Source: Sediminibacterium ginsengisoli (GTDB lineage Bacteria > Bacteroidota > Bacteroidia > Chitinophagales > Chitinophagaceae). From it: 54,714 nucleotides of DNA. Numbering within the stretch: position 1 is the stretch's first letter; every line of letters begins with the position of its first letter. Shown in pieces: positions 43,946 to 52,846 of this stretch. The notes below the pieces were generated by a model that saw only the letters and a program-made list of their open reading frames with translations, made no database searches and was not told the DNA's origin. Location of the stretch: NCBI GenBank assembly GCA_943324415.2, contig CALPLN020000001.1:1-54714 (forward strand), in the 5' to 3' direction. The position numbers and the translations under genes are program-made.

Positions 43946-45088
43946 ATGGCAGGCATCTATCTTCATATCCCTTTCTGTAAAAAAGCTTGTCACTATTGTA
44001 ATTTTCACTTTTCTACACAGACAACACATATACAAGCATTCGTAGATGCACTCCTTCATGAAATTGAACTTCAGCAAGGCTATTTAAATGAACCCATTCA
44101 GACCATCTACTTTGGAGGTGGCACGCCCTCTTTACTCAATGAGTCACAATTAAAATCAATTGTAGATGCCATTAAAACACATTTTGAGGTAGCTGATACT
44201 ATTGAATGCACCTTAGAAGCCAATCCTGACGACATGAGCCCAAGCAAATTGGCGGCATGGAGACAATTAGGATTCAACCGATTAAGCATTGGTATTCAGA
44301 GTTTTCAAGCACCTGCATTGACTTGGATGAATAGAGCACATTCAGTTGAACAATCACATGCTGCAATTGTAATGGCAAAAGCTGCTGGTATCCACAATTT
44401 AAGTATCGACCTGATTTATGGTACGCCCACTTTAACGGATGAAGGATTGATGGCAGATTTAGACTGGATTAACCAATATGAAATCAATCATGTATCCTGC
44501 TATGCCCTAACCGTAGAGGATAAAACAGCTTTAAAAAAACTCATCGAAAAAGCGCAAATAGAAGATGTCGATCCGGAAAAACAGGCAAGACATTTTGAAA
44601 TAGTATCGTCAAGATTAGGAGCAATGGGCATGGAACATTATGAGATTTCAAATTTTGCAAAACCTGGTTTTAGAAGTCAGCACAATAGTCATTATTGGTC
44701 TGGCAAAGCCTATCTTGGATTGGGGCCCTCCGCTCATTCATTCAATACCATTTCTAGGCAATGGAACATTGCAAACAATGCCTTGTATGTGCAAAGCATT
44801 TTACTTGATCAATTGAATTTTGAAATCGAATACTTATCAGATGCTGACCGATACAATGAATACATGATGACTAGTCTTAGGCGTATGGAAGGATTTGATC
44901 TTGATTTAATTCAAGCAAAATTTGGAGACCGCTATTATCAACATAGCACTGAAATCTTAGAAGCCATGCGTCCTAAAAACTTTTTTCAACAAAATGGAAA
45001 TTGCTACACTTTAAATGCAAAAGCAAAATTCTTAGCAGATGGTATTGCCGCTGATTTCTTTATACTAGTATCTGCTCAATCTTCTTAA
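43946..45088 (+). CDS. hemW: Radical SAM protein HemW (coproporphyrinogen oxidase-like)
   Basis: Radical SAM haem-binding protein, thought to deliver haem, often mislabelled as HemN. The 380 residues start MAGIYLHIPFCKKACHYCNF, with the cluster cysteines Cys11, Cys15 and Cys18 in CxxxCxxC spacing. Further family segments are IQTIYFGGGTPSLL, ECTLEANPDD, GFNRLSIGIQSFQ and SIDLIYGTP. A short C-terminal HemN-type domain is present. HemW lacks the extra N-terminal residues of true HemN, as here. The 3' end overlaps the convergent gpsA by 29 bp. Confidence 0.94.
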   Translation: MAGIYLHIPFCKKACHYCNFHFSTQTTHIQAFVDALLHEIELQQGYLNEPIQTIYFGGGTPSLLNESQLKSIVDAIKTHFEVADTIECTLEANPDDMSPSKLAAWRQLGFNRLSIGIQSFQAPALTWMNRAHSVEQSHAAIVMAKAAGIHNLSIDLIYGTPTLTDEGLMADLDWINQYEINHVSCYALTVEDKTALKKLIEKAQIEDVDPEKQARHFEIVSSRLGAMGMEHYEISNFAKPGFRSQHNSHYWSGKAYLGLGPSAHSFNTISRQWNIANNALYVQSILLDQLNFEIEYLSDADRYNEYMMTSLRRMEGFDLDLIQAKFGDRYYQHSTEILEAMRPKNFFQQNGNCYTLNAKAKFLADGIAADFFILVSAQSS

Positions 45089-46073
45089 AAGTGGCCCCTG
45101 GCTCTGCCCCTTCCCATAAAATTTGATACACTGCATCCATAATTGGCAGATTCACTTTCAAAGTTTGATTCATTGTATGAATACACTTGCTTGCATTGTA
45201 CCCCTCTGCAACCATGTTTAATTCAAGCTCTGCCGCTCTAACAGAATATCCCTTACCAATCATATTGCCAAAGGTTCTGTTTCTGCTATGCAAAGAATAG
45301 CAGGTGACTAATAAGTCGCCTAAATAAACTGATGCATTGTGGTTTATTGAACTACAATTTGTTCCTTCCTTATCTAAAATTTCTTTCAATAGGATTTGCA
45401 TTTCATTTGCACAATTCGCTATAAATACACTCAAAAAATTATCACCATACTCTAGTCCATGCGCAATACCCGCTCCCAAGGCATAGATGTTTTTTGCCAC
45501 ACCCGCATATTGAACACCCATGACGTCTTTATTGACAATGGTATTAATGTAATCTGATTTAAAATAACCCGCTATCCATGCTGTCTTAGCTTCGTCTACA
45601 CCTGAAAAAGTCAAATAGGACAACTGTTCAGAAGCGACTTCCTCTGCATGACTTGGACCTAACAAGGTAAAGTATTGTTCAATCTTGAATTTGAATTGTT
45701 GCGCTAACCATTGATTCAATAAAATATTGTGCTTAGGTAAAACCCCCTTTACTGCCGAAATGATCAATTTGTCTTTTAGGTCTTCTGCATCTAATGTAGA
45801 AAGCGTTGATTCAATATGAATAGATGGTACAGCAATAATTAAGATATCAGATTGCGCTACAACCCATTTGATATCAGTTGAGAACGCAATTTGTTGCACG
45901 TCGAAATAGGCATTTCTTAAATAATGACGATTGTGTTTCCTTTTTACAAAGTAATCGATATTGGCTTCTTGCCTCACCCACCAAGTAATTTGGTTACCAT
46001 TATCAGTAACAATCTTAGCAATAGCTGTAGCCCAACTACCACTACCAATAATACCAATTCGCTTATGTTCCAT
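45060..46073 (-). CDS. gpsA: Glycerol-3-phosphate dehydrogenase [NAD(P)+]
   Basis: Makes sn-glycerol 3-phosphate from dihydroxyacetone phosphate for phospholipid synthesis. The 337 residues have the Rossmann loop IGIIGSGSWATAIAKI at the N terminus, LIISAVKGV, LLGPSHAEEV, and the catalytic KNIYALGAGIAHGLEYGDN segment. Its last 29 bp overlap the 3' end of hemW on the other strand, without another sign of damage. Single gene; the next gene upstream is behind a terminator. Confidence 0.97.
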   Translation of the reverse strand: MEHKRIGIIGSGSWATAIAKIVTDNGNQITWWVRQEANIDYFVKRKHNRHYLRNAYFDVQQIAFSTDIKWVVAQSDILIIAVPSIHIESTLSTLDAEDLKDKLIISAVKGVLPKHNILLNQWLAQQFKFKIEQYFTLLGPSHAEEVASEQLSYLTFSGVDEAKTAWIAGYFKSDYINTIVNKDVMGVQYAGVAKNIYALGAGIAHGLEYGDNFLSVFIANCANEMQILLKEILDKEGTNCSSINHNASVYLGDLLVTCYSLHSRNRTFGNMIGKGYSVRAAELELNMVAEGYNASKCIHTMNQTLKVNLPIMDAVYQILWEGAEPGATFKKIEQILV

Positions 46074-46095
46074 TTCACAAACATATGAAATTCAT

Positions 46096-46132
46096 AAAAA
46101 AAGGGGCGCATTTTTTATATGCGCCCCTTTTT
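46096..46132 (-). terminator. Intrinsic terminator after the efflux operon
   Basis: A 9-bp GC-rich stem (GGGGCGCAT at 46103-46111, ATGCGCCCC at 46119-46127) extended by A and T runs. Read on the minus strand it follows the adaptor gene by 25 bp and ends in a T tract. It isolates the efflux genes from gpsA. Confidence 0.93.
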
Positions 46133-46156
46133 AAGGAAGATTTTATACTATTGTCC

Positions 46157-47503
46157 TTATTTTTTCTCTTCGAATAATTTTTCCTTTGTCACTACTTTCA
46201 CTAATGAGCCATCTTTTAAAGTCTTGCTTACAATGCTGTAAGGACCAGTGATCACTTGATCTCCCACCTTTAATCCAGACACTTCTATAAAGATTAAGTC
46301 CTGAATGTCTGTCTTTACTTTAACCATTTTCACCTTATTGTCTTTTTGTAAAATAAAGACCACTTCATTTAATTCTTCTTCCTTTGTAGGCTCTTTTTCA
46401 GATCCGTTATTGGATTTGTTAGAGACTTTAGTGTCTTTTCCTTGACCTTCACTGTCTCTTGTTGTAACCGCATTCAAAGGCACAGAAATCACATTTACTT
46501 TAGACTTAGTTTGAATGTCTGCACTAGCAGTCATACCTGGTCTAAAAGGGAATATGGCATTCTCTTGAATCAAGTCTGCATAACTATCTGTCAATAAACG
46601 AATATGTACTTTATAGTTCGCTACTTCAGCTGCTGCACTAATGCCTGATGCTGCAGTGATTGGATTTGCAATCTTGTATACAATCCCTTTGAATTTTCTA
46701 TTATTATACGCATCTACTTCAACCAATGCCGTATCGCCTAATTTTACTTTAGTGATGTCGTTCTCTCCTACATCTACTCTTACTTCGATGCTCTTCATAT
46801 CTGCAACACGCATCATTTCGGTACCTGCCATTTGTGCAGTACCAACAACACGCTCTCCTTTCTTTACATTCATCAAACTAATGATGCCATCCATTGGAGA
46901 AACAATCGTTGTTCTAGCTAAGTCTTTTTCTGCTCTAGCTAATTGGGCTTTCACCCCTTGCACCTGCGCTTCACCACTTTTAATAGACTCCTTAGCTGCA
47001 TTGTAACTAGATTCTGCAGCACGGTACGTTTGTTCAACCTGCTCGTATTCTGCTCTTGATACAATCTTATCAGTAAATAATTTTTTGTAACGCTCGTAAG
47101 CAGCTTTTGCATTTTCGTACCCATTCTTTAACCCACTTAAGCTTGCTTTTACATTTTCATATTGCGCTTTCACTTGGTTCACAGATGCAGTAACTTGATC
47201 TCTTTGAGAAGAGTAGATATCTGCATAGATTTTCGCCAAAACTTGACCCTTTGTCACTTTTGCACCTTCTTCTACAAATAAGCTAACAATCTCTCCAGAA
47301 ATATCTGGGCTAACTTTTACTTCAATTTCAGGATACACTTTACCACTTGCATTTACAGACTCAGTGATGGTTCTTAGTTCCACTTTTTCAACCGTCACTT
47401 CTGTGCCTTGTTCTTTCCCAATGACGCCAGCTTTTTTTAGTCCTACTAGCAATACTACTAGTGCAACAAAAACTACGATACTCCAAATGATTTTCTTATT
47501 CAT
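46157..47503 (-). CDS. Efflux periplasmic adaptor (membrane fusion protein)
   Basis: HlyD/MacA-type adaptor that connects an inner-membrane pump to an outer-membrane channel. The 448 residues have an N-terminal membrane anchor (IIWSIVVFVALVVLLVG), a lipoyl half-motif (VKVSPDISGEIVSLFVEEGAKVTKGQVLAKI), a long coiled-coil hairpin (about residues 85-195), the second lipoyl half (TTIVSPMDGIISLMNVKKGERVVG), a beta-barrel (RVDVGENDITKVKLGDTALVEVDAY) and a membrane-proximal domain with a Lys/Asn/Ser-rich insertion around residues 360-380. It follows the TolC-like gene by 29 bp. No pump gene is adjacent. Confidence 0.94.
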   Translation of the reverse strand: MNKKIIWSIVVFVALVVLLVGLKKAGVIGKEQGTEVTVEKVELRTITESVNASGKVYPEIEVKVSPDISGEIVSLFVEEGAKVTKGQVLAKIYADIYSSQRDQVTASVNQVKAQYENVKASLSGLKNGYENAKAAYERYKKLFTDKIVSRAEYEQVEQTYRAAESSYNAAKESIKSGEAQVQGVKAQLARAEKDLARTTIVSPMDGIISLMNVKKGERVVGTAQMAGTEMMRVADMKSIEVRVDVGENDITKVKLGDTALVEVDAYNNRKFKGIVYKIANPITAASGISAAAEVANYKVHIRLLTDSYADLIQENAIFPFRPGMTASADIQTKSKVNVISVPLNAVTTRDSEGQGKDTKVSNKSNNGSEKEPTKEEELNEVVFILQKDNKVKMVKVKTDIQDLIFIEVSGLKVGDQVITGPYSIVSKTLKDGSLVKVVTKEKLFEEKK

Positions 47504-47532
47504 TTTATTTATTTTACGATGCGATTAAAAGA

Positions 47533-48993
47533 TTAAAGAGAAAGCGCTTCTCCTTTATAAAACTCAAGTAATTTAATTCTAAATACATACTCATACTGAG
47601 CTGACTTATAATTTACTTTAGCCTTTAAAAAATTATTTTGATTATTTAACAATTCTATCGTTCCCAACAAACCCAATTCATAACGTTTTGTTGCAAAGCT
47701 ATACGCCTTCTCTGCAGAGCTAACCGCCTTTTGAGTGGCATTCAACTTATTGAACGCGACTACCGCATTGGTATATGCAGCATAAATATCCTGCTTCAAT
47801 TTTCTTTGCGCATTTTCTTGTTGTAAACTAACAGATTGGTAATTTAACTTAGACTGCTGATACGCTGTTTTAGATTGATTGGCATTGAAAATTGGAATAG
47901 ACAATTGGAATCCGAAATTCTGTCCAAAGTTATTGTCCAACTGCTTTCCCCATCCCTTCCAGATATTGCTGAAATCTCTATTACTTGTAATGGTATTGTA
48001 TAAAGGACTTTGTACATAATACTTAGCAGCTCCAACAGTCACAAATGGGCTTGTTGGTGAAATATTGCTAAATCCAGCAGACTCAACTCCACTGATGTAC
48101 TTGAATGAATTGGAAAAATTCGAACTCAATGAATAACCAAAACTTAATGTTGGATAAAAACCCGCTTTAGCGACAAGACGATTTTTTTCTGCTGCTTTTA
48201 AACGAAGATTGGCCGCTTTGATATTCGGTAAATTTTGCTCTGCAACACCAAATACATAATCTGGTTGCAAGTCTGCAAAACCTTGTAATTTAATTTTATC
48301 TACTGGTTGTACATAGACCTCAAATGATTCTGCTGCATCTAAATTCAACAATGCTTTTAAACTTAATTTGCTTTGTTCCACATTGGAGATGGCAGTAATA
48401 TAATTACTACTATCATTTGCCAATTGCGTTTCTAATTCTAATAAGTTAATCTCTGGCAACAAGCCCACTTCTACACGTTTTTTTGTAGCAGCAAGTTGCT
48501 CTGTAGTTTGTGTAATTTGAATTTTAGCTATTTCAGATTGTTCGATAGTAGACAATACCTGCAAATAAAAGGTAGCCACATTCAATGAAATGTCATTAGA
48601 CGCAGTTTGAAGATCAGCGATACTAGCTAACCAACTATAATTGCTTGCAGCAGCTGAATTTCCTAATCTGTTGTTGTTATACAACTGAACCCCACCGTTT
48701 ACACCAAAATTATTATACAAAAATTGTGTAGTGGTGAAAGCGTTCGTCACAGGGTCAATAGAACGTCCTAAACGCATCCCCAAGCCAGAAGAACCACTCA
48801 TTGTAGGCAACTGATTGTTTTTGGCCTGATCTGCTTGTAGTTTAGCCAATCTTGCTTGAATATCTGCTTGTTGAACCGAGATATTGTGCTTGACAGCATA
48901 CTCTACACAGGTTCTAAGATCCCATTGCTTTGGATTTTGAGCCTTCAACGACATCGTGAACACAAGAAAAATAAAAGAAAAAATGTATTTCAT
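47533..48993 (-). CDS. TolC-family outer-membrane efflux protein
   Basis: Outer-membrane channel of a tripartite efflux or secretion system. The 486 residues begin with a signal peptide (about 1-18, ending LKAQ). Two similar halves follow, each with long helices: WDLRTCVEYAVKHNISVQQADIQARLA and, later, LKQDIYAAYTNAVVAFNKLNATQKAVSSAEKAYSFATKRYELGLLGTIELLNNQNNFLKAK, the typical TolC repeat. First gene of a two-gene operon with the adaptor. A clear -7 box and a palindrome lie upstream. Confidence 0.95.
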   Translation of the reverse strand: MKYIFSFIFLVFTMSLKAQNPKQWDLRTCVEYAVKHNISVQQADIQARLAKLQADQAKNNQLPTMSGSSGLGMRLGRSIDPVTNAFTTTQFLYNNFGVNGGVQLYNNNRLGNSAAASNYSWLASIADLQTASNDISLNVATFYLQVLSTIEQSEIAKIQITQTTEQLAATKKRVEVGLLPEINLLELETQLANDSSNYITAISNVEQSKLSLKALLNLDAAESFEVYVQPVDKIKLQGFADLQPDYVFGVAEQNLPNIKAANLRLKAAEKNRLVAKAGFYPTLSFGYSLSSNFSNSFKYISGVESAGFSNISPTSPFVTVGAAKYYVQSPLYNTITSNRDFSNIWKGWGKQLDNNFGQNFGFQLSIPIFNANQSKTAYQQSKLNYQSVSLQQENAQRKLKQDIYAAYTNAVVAFNKLNATQKAVSSAEKAYSFATKRYELGLLGTIELLNNQNNFLKAKVNYKSAQYEYVFRIKLLEFYKGEALSL

Positions 48994-49031
48994 TGTTGGT
49001 ATTGATAATTATAAATTCCTATTATACAATA

Positions 49032-49039
49032 CAAAAGTA
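49032..49039 (-). promoter_or_regulatory. -7 box of the tolC-adaptor operon
   Basis: TACTTTTG on the minus strand, exact TAnnTTTG match, 38 bp before the ATG. Confidence 0.65.
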
Positions 49040-49055
49040 ATGCAATCGGAAAGAG

Positions 49056-49074
49056 TTGTCTAATTTTTAGACAA
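49056..49074. promoter_or_regulatory. Palindromic candidate operator at the efflux promoter
   Basis: Perfect 8-bp inverted repeat TTGTCTAA-TTT-TTAGACAA. Its centre is about 40 bp upstream of the expected transcription start, so it would overlap the -33 element. The size and symmetry suit a dimeric repressor, such as a TetR-type regulator. No regulator gene is present next to it. Confidence 0.55.
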
Positions 49075-49130
49075 ACGGACTTCAAATTGGCTGAACAGCT
49101 ATGGGTGGGTATAAAAGGCTAAGGACTTGA

Positions 49131-50462
49131 CTAAGCAGTCTTTTTATAGTAGAAGATGCGGTACAATACCAAAACAATGGCCACCAAGATGACGGCAGTC
49201 AGCGCTGCATAAGGCTTATCAATCACAACTGCCACTGCCACAAAAGCGTAAGAAAGCACGAAAAGAACACAAAATAGAGGCGTCCAACGCTTTAATCCAC
49301 CTGTAACAGAGGCATCCCCCTGCTTTTTACGTCTTAATATAAGTAGCGTAGCAGCAGAAGTACTCATCCCTAGGCAATCCAAGAAGATGCTAAAACTTAA
49401 TACATCATCTACCCCTTTACCAAAAAAAGTAATCAAGATGGTTGTAATGGCAAAAACAGTTAATCCAGGAACTAAAGCATCTGTTTTTGAATGCTTTTTT
49501 TGAAATACTGCAGGCAATACTTTATCCTCGCTCATCGCAAACATCACCCTTGGATTACTCATTAATATGACATTCACGTAAGCCAATACACTTAAGACCA
49601 TCGCGAAGTCAAAAACTTTGGCACCTAATTTGCCAAACCATGCTTCAAATAAAAGCGATCCAATCGCATTTGCGTTTTTTATATTATCAAAACCAATCAC
49701 TTTTACATACGTATAATTGATTGCTAAGTATAAAAACAACACCAACAAAATACCAATCACAATACCTCTTTGCATGGTCTTTGCAGAACTAACTTCTGCA
49801 CCAAAATTAATTGTTTGTTGATATCCTCCGTAGGTAAAAAATACCGCCACTAAACTGACCATCAATAACAATACCCCATTGGTGCCATCATACACATACA
49901 CTTTACCTTCATTGAATCCATGCGGCGCCACACTCACCCCTTTAAATAATGAGGTAATCAATAAAAGAATTAAACTAATTTTTACAACCATCAACACATT
50001 CTGCGTTCTACTACTTGTTTTTAATCCTAATAAATTAACGATATAAAATAGTCCAACCGAAAAAGAGGCGACCCCAATATTGAATAAAGTGCCAGAAGGT
50101 CTTCCAAATAATAAATCACTCACATAATCTGCACCAATTAATGCCACTACCGCTAAAGAAGCTGCATTGCTAATTAAAATCAATACATTAATCGTAAAAC
50201 CCACACCTGGGTGATAGCAATGTGCAAAAACTTTATAGTAACCTCCCATCACAGGTAAGCGCTGTCCAATTTCCGCATAGGTTAAAGCACCAAACAAAGC
50301 AATGATGCCTCCAATGATCCAAGCACTAAAGAAAATGAGTGGCGTGCCAGACTTAGCAGCAATGGTAGCAGGGGTTTTAAAAATACCCATCCCAATCACT
50401 AAGCTTACCACAATCATGGTTAGGCTAAAAAAATTGATGCTTTGTTTTGCTCTTGTACTCAT
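49131..50462 (-). CDS. APC-family amino acid permease
   Basis: Inner-membrane amino acid transporter of 443 residues with about 12 hydrophobic helices. The start of helix 1 (SLTMIVVSLVIGMGIFKTPATIAAKSG) carries the family's unwound GxGIF substrate-binding motif. ALTYAEIGQRLPVMGGYYKVF and FFTYGGYQQTINFGAEVSSAKTMQRG further on are typical of the LAT/y+LAT-like branch. The ATG at 50462 is preferred over the in-frame one at 50504. Which amino acid it carries cannot be told. Single gene with its own promoter box. Confidence 0.93.
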   Translation of the reverse strand: MSTRAKQSINFFSLTMIVVSLVIGMGIFKTPATIAAKSGTPLIFFSAWIIGGIIALFGALTYAEIGQRLPVMGGYYKVFAHCYHPGVGFTINVLILISNAASLAVVALIGADYVSDLLFGRPSGTLFNIGVASFSVGLFYIVNLLGLKTSSRTQNVLMVVKISLILLLITSLFKGVSVAPHGFNEGKVYVYDGTNGVLLLMVSLVAVFFTYGGYQQTINFGAEVSSAKTMQRGIVIGILLVLFLYLAINYTYVKVIGFDNIKNANAIGSLLFEAWFGKLGAKVFDFAMVLSVLAYVNVILMSNPRVMFAMSEDKVLPAVFQKKHSKTDALVPGLTVFAITTILITFFGKGVDDVLSFSIFLDCLGMSTSAATLLILRRKKQGDASVTGGLKRWTPLFCVLFVLSYAFVAVAVVIDKPYAALTAVILVAIVLVLYRIFYYKKTA

Positions 50463-50501
50463 ACTAATTCGCTTTAAACATTTTCTTAAATATAAATGTA
50501 G

Positions 50502-50509
50502 CAAACTTA
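50502..50509 (-). promoter_or_regulatory. -7 box of the amino acid permease gene
   Basis: TAAGTTTG on the minus strand, exact TAnnTTTG match, 39 bp before the ATG at 50462. Confidence 0.65.
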
Positions 50510-50566
50510 TTGGGAGTTTTCAACAATGAGTTGATAATTAAATCATCCCACTATTTTAAAAGAGAA

Positions 50567-50574
50567 TAAGTTTG
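50567..50574 (+). promoter_or_regulatory. -7 box of the riboswitch-btuB transcript
   Basis: TAAGTTTG, exact TAnnTTTG match. The expected start, about 50581, lies immediately before the first conserved riboswitch bases, giving a leader of some 270 bases. Confidence 0.7.
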
Positions 50575-50582
50575 TTACAGAT

Positions 50583-50732
50583 TAGGTTCATGTAAATGAT
50601 TAAAAGGGAATCCCGTTCAAACCGGGAGCTATTCCCGTAGCTGTAAGTTCGATGTGAAAGCATCAAGACAATTCCACTGAAGCAATTCGGGAAGGATGTC
50701 TTTGAGAAGAACGAGCCAGAAGACCTGCCTGA
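50583..50732 (+). ncRNA. Cobalamin riboswitch
   Basis: B12-binding RNA in the leader of the BtuB-like receptor gene. Conserved parts appear in order: GGTTCATG at 50585, AAAAGGGAATCC with CCGGGAGC (the GGTG-variant core) at 50602-50629, GTAGCTGTAAG at 50637, CCACTGAAGC at 50674 with CGGGAAGG at 50688, and the B12 box AGCCAGAAGACCTGCC at 50714-50729. These match the Rfam-type cobalamin element. Binding of cobalamin normally lowers expression of the gene behind it. The edges are approximate. The 389 bp between the permease and receptor starts hold this element, two promoter boxes and two downstream hairpins. Confidence 0.96.
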
Positions 50733-50797
50733 TTGATAGAAATCAACAGCTTTCGGGTAAAAAGCAAGGATTGTATTATATTTTGGCTTGCCAAAAT
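50729..50797 (+). promoter_or_regulatory. Two hairpins downstream of the riboswitch (candidate expression platform)
   Basis: 50729-50749 can pair CTG and TTGAT with ATCAA and CAG (one bulged A, loop AGAA) and begins in the last bases of the B12 box. 50780-50797 is a near-perfect hairpin, ATTTTGGC and GCCAAAAT around TT. Neither is followed by a U run, so control is more likely through translation or RNA stability than by classical termination. Confidence 0.5.
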
Positions 50798-50851
50798 CTC
50801 TTATGGTTCTCTTATTCCAGGAAGCTCATTGTTCACTCAAAAAACAAAACA

Positions 50852-52777
50852 ATGAGCAAAAAAATCATCACGCTCTCGGTGTGCCTTTTCGCCACCACAA
50901 GCCTAGTCTTTGGGCAACAAAAAGACACCACTAAAACAACCCAATTGGAGGATGTCATTGTGACTGCCAATAAAATTGAGCAGAAACAAAACGGAACAAG
51001 TAAAGTCATCACCGTAATTACAGCAGCGCAAATTCAACAAAATGCAGGAAGAACCATTGCACAAGTGTTGAACGAACAAGCCGGATTAAGCTTGCCAGGG
51101 ACTTTAAGCAATTTAGGAACTGTACCCAGTATTTACATGCGAGGTGCGGCTTCTGGAAGAACATTGATTTTATTAGATGGCGCACCTGTTGGTGACCCTT
51201 CCATGATCAGCAATGAATTTGACTTGAACCTTGTTCCATTGAACCAAGTGGAGCGTATTGAAATCTTAAAAGGTGCACAAAGCACCCTATATGGTTCTGA
51301 CGCGATTGGCGGTGTCATCAATATCATTACAAAATCAAAAGGAGTGCCGTTTGTGACAGGCGCATTAAGCTATGGTAGCTATGGTACCAAACAAGGCAAC
51401 TTACAGTTCAATAGCAATATCAAGAAATTGAATTATACCATTGGATTTGAAAATCAAAATGCAGATGGTTTTTCTTCAGCAAAAGATATCACCAATAAGG
51501 CCAACTTTGATAAAGATGGCTATCAGAACAATAGCTTTTTTGTGAAGGCTAAATACCAGATTGATTCACTTTGGAACTTGCAGGTATCAAGCAGAAAAAC
51601 CGCTTACAAATCGGCCATTGATTATGGTGGCTTCAAAGATGACAAAGACAACGAATTCAAAAATGCTACCACTGTGAGCGGACTTGTTTTGCAATATAAA
51701 AAAGCTAAAACAACTTTTCAAGTACAATACCAGTTTACCACTCAAGACAGAACTTATTTGAATGATAGCACAGATAGAGCCTACTTGATTTACGAGAACA
51801 ATCAATATGCAGGAAAGACCCATTTTGCAGACGTCTTTTTATCTACGCCAATCCATAAAAATGTACAATGGATTGTTGGTACAGATTTTAGATATGGATC
51901 TTACAATCAAACCTATGCATCCATTAGCCAATGGGGGCCCTACAATGATGCATTTAAAGACACCTTCCAATTTCAGAACGCATTGTATACATCGGTTTTA
52001 ATCACTGACAATACAAAAAAATGGTTACTAGAATTAGGTGGAAGATATAACAACCACAATCGTTTTGGCAACAACCAAACATTCACATTGAATCCTTCTT
52101 ATGCATTGAATGACCAAGTACGTTTGATTGCAAGTGTATCCACTGGATTTAAAGCACCATCCCTTTATCAAATTAGCTATAATGACCAATTAAAAGCTGA
52201 AACTTCATTCAATACAGAGTTCGGTATATCATTTAGAAAAGGACAAGTATTCGCGAGGGCAGTCTACTATAACAGAAAGATTGAAAACGGAATTGATTAC
52301 AATTATATCGATTATAACTTCTTTAATTTTATCCAACAAAAAGTACATGGAATAGAGATTGAAGTACAACATCCTATCAATGATCAGCATCAGTTTTCAG
52401 CGAACTATACGCTAATGAATGGACAAGAAACCAATCAAAATAGGATCACCACCACCGATACGATTACATATAATTATTTATTAAAAAGACCAAAACATAG
52501 CTTGAATCTTCAATGGCAGTATACCATCAATAAAAAATGGAATGCTAGCCTAACAGGAAGATTCATTAGCGAACGTAAGGACGTGGGCGGTTATGCTACT
52601 CCAGATGTGACATTAGGATACTATACCCTATTAAATGCAAGTTTGCAATACAAATGGAGCAAGCGTATAGTCTTATTTGCGAATGGACAAAATCTACTCA
52701 ACGACAACTTTAGTGAAATCAGTGGCTACAATGCCATTGGGAGGATGGTGCAATTTGGAATAAGACTCCAATTTTAA
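50852..52777 (+). CDS. btuB: TonB-dependent vitamin B12 receptor, BtuB-like
   Basis: Outer-membrane transporter for cobalamin, energised by TonB. The 641 residues have a signal peptide (about 1-22, ending VFGQ), a TonB-box-like QLEDVIVTANK, a plug domain (TIAQVLNEQAGLSLPG, YMRGAASGRTLILLDGAPVGDP, VERIEILKGAQSTLYGSDAIGGVINIITK) and a beta-barrel that ends in phenylalanine (MVQFGIRLQF), as porin-type barrels do. The upstream cobalamin riboswitch makes the B12 assignment strong. The frame is open back through the riboswitch (to 50696), but the ATG at 50852 starts the signal peptide. A terminator follows. Confidence 0.94.
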   Translation: MSKKIITLSVCLFATTSLVFGQQKDTTKTTQLEDVIVTANKIEQKQNGTSKVITVITAAQIQQNAGRTIAQVLNEQAGLSLPGTLSNLGTVPSIYMRGAASGRTLILLDGAPVGDPSMISNEFDLNLVPLNQVERIEILKGAQSTLYGSDAIGGVINIITKSKGVPFVTGALSYGSYGTKQGNLQFNSNIKKLNYTIGFENQNADGFSSAKDITNKANFDKDGYQNNSFFVKAKYQIDSLWNLQVSSRKTAYKSAIDYGGFKDDKDNEFKNATTVSGLVLQYKKAKTTFQVQYQFTTQDRTYLNDSTDRAYLIYENNQYAGKTHFADVFLSTPIHKNVQWIVGTDFRYGSYNQTYASISQWGPYNDAFKDTFQFQNALYTSVLITDNTKKWLLELGGRYNNHNRFGNNQTFTLNPSYALNDQVRLIASVSTGFKAPSLYQISYNDQLKAETSFNTEFGISFRKGQVFARAVYYNRKIENGIDYNYIDYNFFNFIQQKVHGIEIEVQHPINDQHQFSANYTLMNGQETNQNRITTTDTITYNYLLKRPKHSLNLQWQYTINKKWNASLTGRFISERKDVGGYATPDVTLGYYTLLNASLQYKWSKRIVLFANGQNLLNDNFSEISGYNAIGRMVQFGIRLQF

Positions 52778-52811
52778 CTTAGACTAATTAGAATGGGTTA
52801 GTAAATTGCAT

Positions 52812-52846
52812 AAAAAAGCTTTGTATCTTCATACAAAGCTTTTTTT
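52812..52846 (+). terminator. Intrinsic terminator after btuB, abutting marC
   Basis: Perfect 9-bp stem GCTTTGTAT / ATACAAAGC with loop CTTC, flanked by A and T runs. Its T tract (52840-52846) ends at the base before the marC ATG. A TTG at 52806-52808 and the loop sequence TATCTTCA (52824-52831) are spaced like a weak promoter inside the hairpin. Confidence 0.9.

Noticed and set aside
50696..50851. N-terminal extension of the BtuB-like receptor
   Set aside because: It would translate the end of the cobalamin riboswitch; the ATG at 50852 begins a proper signal peptide.
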